Shown: positions 1 through 8,490 of the stretch, one piece after another
How positions within the stretch are numbered: the stretch's first letter is position 1
Layout of the letters: every line of letters starts with the position of its first letter
Source of the DNA: Gemmatimonadota bacterium
GTDB taxonomy: Bacteria > Gemmatimonadota > Gemmatimonadetes > Gemmatimonadales > GWC2-71-9
Reading direction: 5' to 3'
DNA: 37,562 nucleotides
NCBI GenBank assembly: GCA_025358055.1
Contig: JANYKV010000173.1
Span: 1 to 37,562, forward strand
The notes under the pieces: model-generated
What the model was told of the DNA's origin: nothing
What the model saw: only the letters and a program-made list of their open reading frames with translations
Database searches by the model: none
Position numbers and translations under genes: made by a program

Positions 1-552
1 CAAGAACCGAGCGGCCCGATAAACCTCGTGATGCGGAGTTCGGGAGAGCCAATGCAACTGACGCGGGAAGTGACGGACGCCATTCGGTCGATTGACAAGG
101 ACACGCCGATCTCGGATGTCCGAACCCTGGACGAAGACGTCTCCAGATCGGTGGCGGCTCCTCGCTTCAACACACTCCTGCTCGGCGCGTTCGCGATCCT
201 CGCTGTCGTCCTGGCCTCCGTGGGCATCTTCGGCGTGATTTCCTATCCGGTGGCTCAAAGAACCCACGAGATCGGCATTCGGCGAGCCCTGGGGGCGCCT
301 TCGTCCGCCCTCATGCGAGATGTTCTGGTGAGCGGAATGGGGTTGGCAGTTGCGGGGATCGCACTCGGTTGGTTAGGATCGCTCGCTCTGACCGGAGTGC
401 TCAAGTCGCTCCTATACGACATCGCTCCGCACGATCCGATGACGTTGATCGGGGTAGCCCTGATCCTAGGCGGCGTTGCCTTCGCGGCGTGCTATCTGCC
501 CGCTGCGAAAGCGGCGCGGATCGACCCGATGGTGGCTCTTCGCCACGAGTGA
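1..552 (+). CDS. ABC transporter permease, ADOP/MacB-FtsX type (C-terminal part)
   Basis: The frame is open from the first base, so the gene begins upstream and only about 183 C-terminal residues are present. The visible part ends a periplasmic MacB-like domain (ITKS-like text around IDKDTPISDV) and then has the FtsX core: a membrane segment near LLLGAFAILAVVLASVGIFG, the cytoplasmic coupling loop with RTHEIGIRRALGA, two more membrane segments, and the usual end AARIDPMVALRHE. This ending is typical of the duplicated orphan permeases abundant in Acidobacteriota and Gemmatimonadota. Family members act with MacB-like ATPases in mechanotransmission or efflux; the substrate cannot be told from this fragment. 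It converges with the hydrolase gene whose stop lies 34 bases further on. Confidence 0.9.
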   Translation, partial: QEPSGPINLVMRSSGEPMQLTREVTDAIRSIDKDTPISDVRTLDEDVSRSVAAPRFNTLLLGAFAILAVVLASVGIFGVISYPVAQRTHEIGIRRALGAPSSALMRDVLVSGMGLAVAGIALGWLGSLALTGVLKSLLYDIAPHDPMTLIGVALILGGVAFAACYLPAAKAARIDPMVALRHE

Positions 553-586
553 GCCGATCCGCGCTCGGAGTCCACCTCCGCGTGCG

Positions 587-2536
587 TTACTTGCGCATTA
601 CCGGGAGGGCGATGCTCGAAGCGTGATCCGCGCCGCGGTAAATCTGAATTGTGGCCCGGGCCCCAACCGGCGGGACCTCGGTATTGTCCGCATCGGCCCC
701 GATGATTGTCACTCGGATCCGATGCCCCGCATTGAACACCGTAGCCGTCGGCTCCATGTCGAACACCAATGACGCGACCTCTCCCTTTGAGAGCGGCTTG
801 GAGTCCGCCTTGAAGCTCCGATGCCAAGGGAGGCCAAGGTTGTTCCAAGATGGATCTGCAAGGGCACGATGGGAGGCGCGGAGCATCCCTTCGCTGACGT
901 AATGCGAGACCCCCTGACCGTCGATCTCCTCAAGCAAGGCATGAAAATCACCGTCGGGCTCGTTGGAGGTGACGTAGAGCGTGACCACTGGACTTCCCGT
1001 CACGGTCACGTCAGCCGCCAGGGGAGCGGTCGTATAGGTCACCGCTTTGACGTCGTTGGGAGTCATATCGGGGTATTTCATCGGTCCCTGGCCTACCGCA
1101 TTGTCCCACCGGCTCGCCGATCCCGTGGTGGTCGTCAAGTCCACCAGGTAAGCATCCTGACCTGCTTCTGCGGGGTTGGCCGCCACGAGCAGACCGTCAT
1201 TGACCGACGACACGCTCCCGGACTTTCCCGCGGCGAAGAAATACACCGTGTTGTCCACGCCCTTGGGGGGCCACGTGTCGGCCGATAGCCAGGTCCATTG
1301 ACCGGGATCGTTGATCAGTGCGTAGTGAATCGGGGCTTCCGTGGTTACACCGTTGTCTATGCCCTTGAGCCAGTGGTCAAACCACCGGTGCTGTTCGATG
1401 GCGTTCAGCCGGCTCCGTTCCGCGCCCATCGCGCTATCCGGAAAGGCGTGCGACCACGGACCCATGATTAGGTGTTGGTTGCGGCCCCAGTTCGCGAACC
1501 AGAGGGTCTCATCGCGCGCGAAAATGTCATACCAGCCGCCCGAGTGGTATGCCGCAACCCCTGATTGCTTCATGTCGGCGAGAAACGAAGCGGGCTCAAA
1601 TCGGGCATAGGCATAGCTCGGGGTGTCGTGGTCGCGGAAGCGGGCAGCTCGAAATTCATCGATGACGTTCCAATTGTCTCGGTGCGCTACGATCGCCGAG
1701 TCGCGGATTCGCCCGCCGGAGTCTTCGTCAACCGGTGCCTCTGGAGTGCCAATATCGAGAGTGCGCGTGAGTACACCCCAGTGCTGAAGCATGTTTTCCC
1801 GGAAAATCCCCCCAGAATACACGACATCGTACAGGTCGATGGCGGCGACCTCCGGGTAGATCGCTTTGAGGGCCGGATGTAGGGTGCTGGCCGCCATGTA
1901 TTGAGTGATCCCGAGATAGGAACCGCCGTACATGCCGAGGTTGCCATCGCACCAGGGCTGCTTCACGATCCAGTCCATTATGTCATGCGCATCCTGCGTT
2001 TCGGCTGGAGAAAAGAGTCCCTGGTACTTTCCAAACGAGGCCCCACCGCCGCGAACCTGGACCGCCACGACGACATAGCCGTACCGGATCAGGCGTTGGA
2101 GGGCTGGGTTACGATCGACTAACGACACCACTTTCGGGGCGCCTGCGGCGGCAGGCTGGGAATCCAGCTTCGTCGGCGTGGCGGACGTGGCATTGGGAAG
2201 CCGGCCGTTCTTGAGCACGCTGAGGTTCCGGCTGGCACCAAAAGCCGCAGCAGGTGGGACGGTGCGGTGATAGCGGGAATGGGTCCATACCACGGGGAGC
2301 TTCTGATCGACTGCTTTGCCGTTCACTGCAGGGCGAATGATGTCCACGGCAAGCCTCACACCATCGCGCATCGTGACGTAATGGGACTCGCGCACCCATT
2401 CGGAATACGCCTCCTTGGAATAGCCCTCATAACGGCCGAATTCTGACACCCGAGCCGGGCTGGTTTCCGGCTTCGCGGCGCAGGCCACGAGGGAGAGCGA
2501 GAAACCAAGTAGAGCCGTCCGCGAGAGAGGCCACAT
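587..2536 (-). CDS. CocE/NonD family hydrolase (peptidase S15-like), lipoprotein
   Basis: Encodes about 649 residues of the X-Pro dipeptidyl-peptidase/cocaine esterase family, an alpha/beta hydrolase with a C-terminal jelly-roll domain. The nucleophile motif GGSYLG places Ser at about residue 206; the acid is probably Asp in GGWYDIFARDE and the base His in GPWSHAFPD. The C-terminal part (VTGSPVVTLYVTSNEPDGDF onward) fits the galactose-binding-like domain. The N-terminus is hydrophobic and ends in a lipobox-like LVACA, so the protein is probably exported and lipid-anchored. ATG at 2536 is preferred because GGAG lies five bases upstream; a GTG six bases earlier (2542) is also in frame. Known members cleave X-Pro peptides, alpha-amino acid esters or acyl esters; the substrate here is unknown. 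It is divergent from the Tricorn-like protease. Confidence 0.88.
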   Translation of the reverse strand: MWPLSRTALLGFSLSLVACAAKPETSPARVSEFGRYEGYSKEAYSEWVRESHYVTMRDGVRLAVDIIRPAVNGKAVDQKLPVVWTHSRYHRTVPPAAAFGASRNLSVLKNGRLPNATSATPTKLDSQPAAAGAPKVVSLVDRNPALQRLIRYGYVVVAVQVRGGGASFGKYQGLFSPAETQDAHDIMDWIVKQPWCDGNLGMYGGSYLGITQYMAASTLHPALKAIYPEVAAIDLYDVVYSGGIFRENMLQHWGVLTRTLDIGTPEAPVDEDSGGRIRDSAIVAHRDNWNVIDEFRAARFRDHDTPSYAYARFEPASFLADMKQSGVAAYHSGGWYDIFARDETLWFANWGRNQHLIMGPWSHAFPDSAMGAERSRLNAIEQHRWFDHWLKGIDNGVTTEAPIHYALINDPGQWTWLSADTWPPKGVDNTVYFFAAGKSGSVSSVNDGLLVAANPAEAGQDAYLVDLTTTTGSASRWDNAVGQGPMKYPDMTPNDVKAVTYTTAPLAADVTVTGSPVVTLYVTSNEPDGDFHALLEEIDGQGVSHYVSEGMLRASHRALADPSWNNLGLPWHRSFKADSKPLSKGEVASLVFDMEPTATVFNAGHRIRVTIIGADADNTEVPPVGARATIQIYRGADHASSIALPVMRK

Positions 2537-2780
2537 CGTCACTCCAAGAGATGGGTGTAGTTCGCCAGAACGGAGCTCGGCGGGCGGAACAACCGAATAA
2601 CTTGGTTCGAAGAAGGACCATCCGCTAGACGGGCCTCCTTCCGACGGGCCGGCCCGATCGCCCGCCGCTAGTGGTCGATTGGGCTGACGAAGTGTATCCT
2701 AGTGTACCTCGATCCGACTCGACCGGCACTGCGATCCTTCGCAGCGTACCAGCGAGCCGACTTTCCATCCGGAGCCGGTC

Positions 2781-5700
2781 ATGCGATTCCCCGCCTTTCT
2801 CCTCGGCCTGACGGTTGCGCCGCTCGCAGCCCAAGTGAGTACGGCCGACACCCGAATGCTGGCTCAGCCCGCGGTAAGCGCGAGTCACGTCGCCTTTGCG
2901 TACGCCGGCGACCTCTGGACCGCGCGAACCGATGGGACCGAAGTCCAACGGCTCACGACGGCGGAGGGCGACGAGACGAACCCGGTCTTCTCCCCCGATG
3001 GCCAGTGGATTGCCTTCGCCGGGAACTACGACGGCAACGTGGATGTGTACGTCGTGCCGGCAACCGGCGGCGAACCCCGTCGCCTGACCTGGCATCCGGG
3101 CGCGGACATCCCACAGGCTTTCACGCCGGATGGTCGCCACCTGCTGTTCACTTCGAGCCGGGCGGACTATTCCGGACGCTACAGCCGCTTGTACACAGTG
3201 CCGGTCACCGGCGGGCCGGAAACTCAGCTGCCCATCCCCAACGCGGCGCAGGCAACTTATTCGCCCGATGGCCGGTTCATTGCCTACAATCCGATCGGTC
3301 GAGCGTTCGAACAGTGGAAGGGTTATCGCGGTGGCCAGGTATCGCAGCTATGGATCATCGACACCCAAACGTGGGACGTGGAGAAAATCCCGCAGCCCGC
3401 CGGACGCTCGAATGACGTCGACCCCATGTGGCTCGAGGCCGACGTGGTCTGGTTCCGTTCCGATCGCGACGGCGAGTTCAATCTCTACCGCTACGACCGC
3501 CGCTCGAAGACCGTGACCCGAGTAACCCAACACGCGGACTTCCCCGTCATGGCAGCCTCCGGGGGCGGGGGAAAAATCGCGTACGAGCAAGCCGGCTGGC
3601 TCCATCTTCTCGACCCCGCCAGCGGCCAGTCACGAAAGCTCACAATCGGAGTCGCCACGGACCTACGCGAAACCCGCCGACGGTGGGTGAAAGGCGCGGA
3701 CTTCCTCCGAAGCGGCTCAGTCTCACCGTCGGGAGCTCGGGTCGCTCTCGAGATTCGGGGGGAAATCGTGACGGTCCCGACCGAAAAGGGCGACCCGCGT
3801 AATCTCACCAACACGCCCGGCGCCAACGAGCGGTCTCCAGCGTGGTCGCCGGACGGGACTCAGGTGGCCTACATCTCCGATCAAGGAGGAGAATATCGCT
3901 TGCACTTGGCGCCACAGGACGGCAAGGGAGCGCACCGGATCATCGACCTGGTCGGGGCTGGATTCTATTTCGAACTCGAGTGGTCGCCGGATGGAAAGCG
4001 GATCGCCTATCGAGACAATGCCCAGACGATCTATGTACTGGAGGTCCAGTCTGGCCGCGCCCGCCGCGTTGCGGCCAATCGGGTTTATACACCGCAAGGC
4101 GGGCTGAGCTATGCCTGGTCCCACGATTCACGCTGGCTGGCTTACACGGTCCTGACCCAACCACTGATCAGCACCCTCTTCCTCTACGACGCGGATCAGG
4201 ACCGGTCCGTTGCGGTGACGGACGGACTGAGCGAGGTGACGCAGCCTGTCTTTGAGCGAAACGGCAAGTACCTCTATGTGCTGGCCTCGACCGACGCAGG
4301 CCCCTCGCTGGACTGGTTTGCGCTAAGCAGCGCGGGCCTCCGGCGGAGCCGAGGCATCTATGCGATCGCCTTGACGAAGGACGCGCCCAACCCGCTTGCG
4401 AAGGAAAGCGACGAGGAGAAAGGTGCCGTCAAACCCGACTCGGCGAAGCCGGGCGCTGCGCCTACATCCGCCCCAGCAGCGGGTTCCGCCGCCACCACAG
4501 TGGATTTCGACGGTATCAGCGATCGCGTCGTCGCGTTTCCGGTGTCGCCCGCCGAAATCGAGCAGCTGGCGATCGGCGAGGCGAACCAAGTGTACTACCG
4601 GCGCACTACCGACGGCAAAGGAGTGGTTCATCGATACGACCTCGCCAAACGGAAGGATGAGGTCCTCATTCCCGAAGCCGATGCCTTTTCCTTGACGAAT
4701 GACGGCAAAAAGGTCCTGTACCGCCAGGGCCAAAACTTGTTTCTCACGGCAAGCGCAACGGTCAAGCCGGGCGAAGGACGCGTGAACTTTGCCAACGTGG
4801 AGCTCAACATCGACCCGCGGGTCGAGTGGGCGCAAATCTTCGACGAGGCCTGGCGGATTCAGCGCGACTACTTCTATGCCACCAACTACCATGGCACGGA
4901 TTGGGCGGCGCAGCGGGCGAGATACGGAGCGCTGATCGCGCAGTGCGCCACCCGGGGCGATGTGGAGCGCGTGATCCGGTGGTTGCTGAGTGAGTTGCGG
5001 GTCGGACACAGCTTTCAGGGGCCGGGCCAGCGGCTGAGCCAACCGGCGCGAGTAGGGGTCGGCCTTCTCGGCGCCGACTATGAGGTGGCCAACGGACGGT
5101 ACCGGTTCGCCCGGGTGTTCGGCGGGCTCAATTGGAACCCTACGCTCCGGTCGCCGCTGACCGAACCCGGAGTCAACGTCCGAGCCGGCGAATACCTCCT
5201 GGCCGTAAACGGAGTCGACCTTCGACCTCCGGCCAACGTCTATGCGCCATTCGAAAACACGGTGGATCGCAGCGTCGAACTCACCGTCGGCCCGAACGCG
5301 GACGGCAGCGGATCGCGCACGGTAAAGGCGGTACCAATTGCCAATGAGGGCGCGGTCCGGAATCGGGCCTGGATCGAAGGGAATCTCCGGAAAGTCGACT
5401 CCGCCACGGGCGGCCGGGTGGCTTATGTCTACGTCCCCAACACCTCAACGGCGGGCTACGAGTCGTTTAAGCGGTACTTCTACCCGCAGGCCCACAAGAG
5501 CGCCATAATCGTCGATGAACGATTCAACGGCGGTGGCTCCCTCGCGGACTACTACATCGAGATTCTCCGGCGATCGACGCTGAGTTGGTGGGCGCTGCGA
5601 TACGGGGAAGATCTCCGAACGCCCATGGCTTCAATTCAAGGGCCGAAGGCCTTGCTGATCGATGAGACCGCGGGGTCGGGTGGCGACTACTTCCCGTGGA

Positions 5701-6023
5701 TGTTCCGCAAGGTGGGCCTCGGACCGTTGATCGGGCAGCGGACCTGGGGCGGACTGGTCGGCATTCTCGGGACCCCGCCCCTCATGGACGGGGGCGTCGT
5801 CACTGCGCCCAATTTGGCGATCTGGTCGGCGGAAGAGGGCTGGATCGTCGAGAACGTCGGCATCGCTCCTGATATCGCCGTGGAGCAAACGCCAAAGGAT
5901 GTGATCGCTGGACGTGATCCGCAACTCGAACGGGCCATTGCGTGGGCTCTGGAGGAGCTCAAGAAGACTCCGCCGGTCGCCCCGAAGCGACCTCCCTACC
6001 CGGACAAGACCAAACATCCGTGA
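2781..6023 (+). CDS. Exported Tricorn-like S41 family peptidase
   Basis: Encodes 1080 residues with a cleavable signal peptide (FPAFLLGLTVAPLAAQ). The first two-thirds carry TolB/WD40-like beta-propeller repeats, recognisable by recurring SPDG and SPAWSPDG motifs, as in archaeal Tricorn protease. A Pro/Ala-rich linker (about residues 535-575) is followed by the Tricorn core, a PDZ-like segment (about 760-870) and the S41 tail-specific protease domain. The likely nucleophile is Ser966 in DETAGSGGDYF. The length matches the Tricorn family, but a signal peptide implies a periplasmic or extracellular role rather than the cytoplasmic oligopeptide processing known in archaea. The start has no strong SD but directly begins the signal peptide. 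A strong hairpin follows the stop codon. Confidence 0.92.
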   Translation: MRFPAFLLGLTVAPLAAQVSTADTRMLAQPAVSASHVAFAYAGDLWTARTDGTEVQRLTTAEGDETNPVFSPDGQWIAFAGNYDGNVDVYVVPATGGEPRRLTWHPGADIPQAFTPDGRHLLFTSSRADYSGRYSRLYTVPVTGGPETQLPIPNAAQATYSPDGRFIAYNPIGRAFEQWKGYRGGQVSQLWIIDTQTWDVEKIPQPAGRSNDVDPMWLEADVVWFRSDRDGEFNLYRYDRRSKTVTRVTQHADFPVMAASGGGGKIAYEQAGWLHLLDPASGQSRKLTIGVATDLRETRRRWVKGADFLRSGSVSPSGARVALEIRGEIVTVPTEKGDPRNLTNTPGANERSPAWSPDGTQVAYISDQGGEYRLHLAPQDGKGAHRIIDLVGAGFYFELEWSPDGKRIAYRDNAQTIYVLEVQSGRARRVAANRVYTPQGGLSYAWSHDSRWLAYTVLTQPLISTLFLYDADQDRSVAVTDGLSEVTQPVFERNGKYLYVLASTDAGPSLDWFALSSAGLRRSRGIYAIALTKDAPNPLAKESDEEKGAVKPDSAKPGAAPTSAPAAGSAATTVDFDGISDRVVAFPVSPAEIEQLAIGEANQVYYRRTTDGKGVVHRYDLAKRKDEVLIPEADAFSLTNDGKKVLYRQGQNLFLTASATVKPGEGRVNFANVELNIDPRVEWAQIFDEAWRIQRDYFYATNYHGTDWAAQRARYGALIAQCATRGDVERVIRWLLSELRVGHSFQGPGQRLSQPARVGVGLLGADYEVANGRYRFARVFGGLNWNPTLRSPLTEPGVNVRAGEYLLAVNGVDLRPPANVYAPFENTVDRSVELTVGPNADGSGSRTVKAVPIANEGAVRNRAWIEGNLRKVDSATGGRVAYVYVPNTSTAGYESFKRYFYPQAHKSAIIVDERFNGGGSLADYYIEILRRSTLSWWALRYGEDLRTPMASIQGPKALLIDETAGSGGDYFPWMFRKVGLGPLIGQRTWGGLVGILGTPPLMDGGVVTAPNLAIWSAEEGWIVENVGIAPDIAVEQTPKDVIAGRDPQLERAIAWALEELKKTPPVAPKRPPYPDKTKHP

Positions 6024-6039
6024 CGGTGGGGACGATGCG

Positions 6040-6086
6040 CCACAAAGACTCCGGGGCCCCGTTCTGGGGCCCCGGAGTGTTTGTGG
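6040..6086. terminator. Strong bidirectional hairpin terminator
   Basis: A nearly perfect inverted repeat pairs CCACAAA...ACTCCGGGGCCCC with GGGGCCCCGGAGT...TTTGTGG around a 5-base loop (GTTCT): 20 of 21 positions pair, the only mismatch being 6047/6079. It lies in the 103-bp gap between the converging Tricorn-like gene and pilC. The A-tract and T-tract at the outer ends give short T-runs on both strands, so it should stop transcription from both sides. Confidence 0.85.
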
Positions 6087-6126
6087 CGGCAGATGATCGA
6101 GTCGAGAGCAGTCTCGGGGTCGATCG

Positions 6127-7332
6127 TTACTGAATCGCGTTCATCATGTCGAAAATGGGGAGGTACATCGCGACCACCATGCCACCGACTACCACGCCGA
6201 GGATGACGATCATCGCCGGCTCCATCAGGGAGAGCAGCGCGCTTACGGCCACGTCGACTTCGTCGTCATAGAAGTCGGCGATCTTGGTCAACATTTCGTC
6301 CAAACCACCGGTCTGTTCGCCGACCGCGATCATCGAAATGACCATCGGCGGGAAGACACCGGAGTTCTGCAACGGACCCGCGATCGTTTCACCACCGGCG
6401 ATGGATTGCCGGGAGCTCATCACCGCATCGTGGATGACGCGGTTGCCGGCGGTCTTGGCGGTGATTTCGAGACCGTCGAGAATGGAGACGCCGGAGGAGA
6501 TCAGCGTGCCCAACGTTCGGGTGAATCGGGACACGGCGGACTTTCGCAGCAAATCCCCGAGCACCGGAGCATGGAGCAACAGGTAGTCGATGTTCTTCCG
6601 GCCGTTTGAGGAATTGTAGTACTGCCGGCCCGCCGCAATGAGCAACCCGATCACAATCGCGATGAGCCACCAGAACTTGGTCAGCACGTGGGAGGCCCCG
6701 ATGACAATTCGCGTCGGCAACGGGAGCTCCATGTTCACCGAAGCGAACATGCTTTGGAATGTTGGGATGACGAAAATCAGCAGGACGGCGACGGCCACCA
6801 GGGCGACGGTCATGATGACGGCGGGGTATACCAGCGCGCCCTTCACCTTCCGCATGAGGGCATCGCTCTTTTCGAGGAACGTCGCGAGCCGCATCAGGAT
6901 CGTATCGAGAATGCCACCCGCCTCGCCCGCGGCTACCATGTTCACATACAGGTCCGGGAACGCCTCCGGATGTTTCGAAAAGGCGTCGGCCAGCGTATTT
7001 CCGGCCTCGACATCGTACACCACACCCTTCGCGACTTCTTGGAGTCGTTTGTTCTCCGTCTGTTGGGCCAGAATGTTCAAGGACTGCACCAATGGAAGAC
7101 CCGCGTTGATCATTGTGGAGAACTGCCGGGTGAAAATGACGATGTCCCGAGTCTTGATCCGATTGGTACCGAAGCTGGGCATTTTAATGCCCTTCGGCTG
7201 GGCGCGCATGCTCACGAGCGACATGCGATTCTTCCGCAGGTAGGCCGCTACCTCATCCTTGTTCGGGACGTCCAGTGCGCCTTTGAGAATCTGGCCGGCG
7301 GCGTTTCTTGCGGTATACTCGAACATGGGCAT
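6127..7332 (-). CDS. pilC: Type IV pilus inner-membrane platform protein PilC (T2SS F family)
   Basis: Encodes 401 residues with two repeated GspF domains (about 65-190 and 270-392), each with membrane segments, the layout of the PilC/GspF platform. Typical motifs are visible: FTRQFSTMINAGLPLVQSL in the first domain, GEAGGILD after it, and FTRTLGTLISSGVSILDGLE and GEQTGGLDEML in the second. PilC couples the PilB and PilT motors to pilin assembly in the inner membrane. An SD-like GGAG lies nine bases before the ATG. It is the last gene of pilB-pilT-pilC, 30 bases after pilT, and ends before the strong bidirectional hairpin. Confidence 0.95.
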   Translation of the reverse strand: MPMFEYTARNAAGQILKGALDVPNKDEVAAYLRKNRMSLVSMRAQPKGIKMPSFGTNRIKTRDIVIFTRQFSTMINAGLPLVQSLNILAQQTENKRLQEVAKGVVYDVEAGNTLADAFSKHPEAFPDLYVNMVAAGEAGGILDTILMRLATFLEKSDALMRKVKGALVYPAVIMTVALVAVAVLLIFVIPTFQSMFASVNMELPLPTRIVIGASHVLTKFWWLIAIVIGLLIAAGRQYYNSSNGRKNIDYLLLHAPVLGDLLRKSAVSRFTRTLGTLISSGVSILDGLEITAKTAGNRVIHDAVMSSRQSIAGGETIAGPLQNSGVFPPMVISMIAVGEQTGGLDEMLTKIADFYDDEVDVAVSALLSLMEPAMIVILGVVVGGMVVAMYLPIFDMMNAIQ

Positions 7333-7362
7333 TGCGTTGCTCTCCTCTACAATTGGCGCCCG

Positions 7363-8490
7363 TTAACGGCGCGCGCCTGCCGCGACCTGCTTGTCCGCGG
7401 ACATGATCGGCTGCTCTTCCATCGGCTTCTCGCCGATCATCCGCAGGAATTCGTTCTGGTCGGCCGCGACCCGAAGGCACTCGTCCTTAGTGACCTCGCG
7501 CCCCACGTATGCCTGATACAACGCGTCCGCCATCGTCTGCATCCCGTGCTTCTTGCCGGATTGCAGCGCGGAATAGATCTGGTGGACTTTGTCATCCCGA
7601 ATCAGCGCTCGGATAGCCGGCGTGGCCACCATGATTTCGGACACCATGACCCGTCCCCGGCCCGACGCCTTTTGGAGCAAGGTCTGGGTGATGACCCCCT
7701 CGAGCACGAAGGCCAACTGCGCCCGCACTTGGGCCTGCTGATTGGACGGGAACACGTCGATGATGCGGTTGATCGATTCGGCCGAGCTGTTCGTATGCAG
7801 CGTCGCCAGCACCAAGTGACCGGTTTCCGCGATCGTCAGAGCCGCGCTGATCGTTTCCAAATCCCGCATTTCGCCGACCAGGATGACGTCAGGGTCTTCT
7901 CGAAGCGCGTACTTGAGCGCCGAGGAGAATGACTTGGTATCGGTGCCCACCTCGCGCTGGTTGACAATGCAGCTCTGGTGCCGATGGATGAACTCGATCG
8001 GGTCCTCGACCGTGATGATGTGACCCTTGCGCTCTTTGTTGATCTTGTCCAGCATGGCGGCGAGGGTCGTGGATTTACCCGAGCCGGTCGGACCCGTGAC
8101 GAGAATCAGGCCGCGCGGCCGCTCAGCGAGCTTGGCGACCACGTGCGGGAGGCCGAGATCATCGAAGGTCCGAACGCTGAATGGAATCATCCGGAGCACC
8201 ATCGCAACACAGCCCCGCTGCTTGAAGACGTTGCCCCGGAAGCGGGCGAGATTCTGAATGCCGAATGAGAAGTCGAGCTCATCATCGAGCTCGAATCGTT
8301 TCTTCTGGGTTTCAGTGAGGACCGAGTAGGCCAGTTGCAGCGTGTCCTTCGGGGACATGATCGTCTCGGCCGCGGAATCGACGATGTCGCCGTCGACGCG
8401 CAGCTTCGGACGTTCGCCCGCCGTGACATGGAGGTCGGATGCGTCCTTCTCAATCATCTCTTCCAACAGCGCGCGCAGATTCAGACTCAT
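7363..8490 (-). CDS. pilT: Type IV pilus retraction ATPase PilT
   Basis: Encodes 375 residues, the normal size for PilT. The Walker A motif GPTGSGKS is at residues 133-140; the Walker B region LREDPDVILVGEMRDLET and the His box GHLVLATLHTNS follow. The N-terminal PAS-like domain begins LLEEMIEKDASDLHVTAGERP, which is diagnostic of PilT over PilB. PilT depolymerises pili for twitching motility, surface sensing and DNA uptake. Its ATG overlaps the stop of pilB in an ATGA quartet, which indicates translational coupling. A C-terminal tail after EFLRMIGEKPMEEQP is short and basic. Confidence 0.96.
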   Translation of the reverse strand: MSLNLRALLEEMIEKDASDLHVTAGERPKLRVDGDIVDSAAETIMSPKDTLQLAYSVLTETQKKRFELDDELDFSFGIQNLARFRGNVFKQRGCVAMVLRMIPFSVRTFDDLGLPHVVAKLAERPRGLILVTGPTGSGKSTTLAAMLDKINKERKGHIITVEDPIEFIHRHQSCIVNQREVGTDTKSFSSALKYALREDPDVILVGEMRDLETISAALTIAETGHLVLATLHTNSSAESINRIIDVFPSNQQAQVRAQLAFVLEGVITQTLLQKASGRGRVMVSEIMVATPAIRALIRDDKVHQIYSALQSGKKHGMQTMADALYQAYVGREVTKDECLRVAADQNEFLRMIGEKPMEEQPIMSADKQVAAGARR

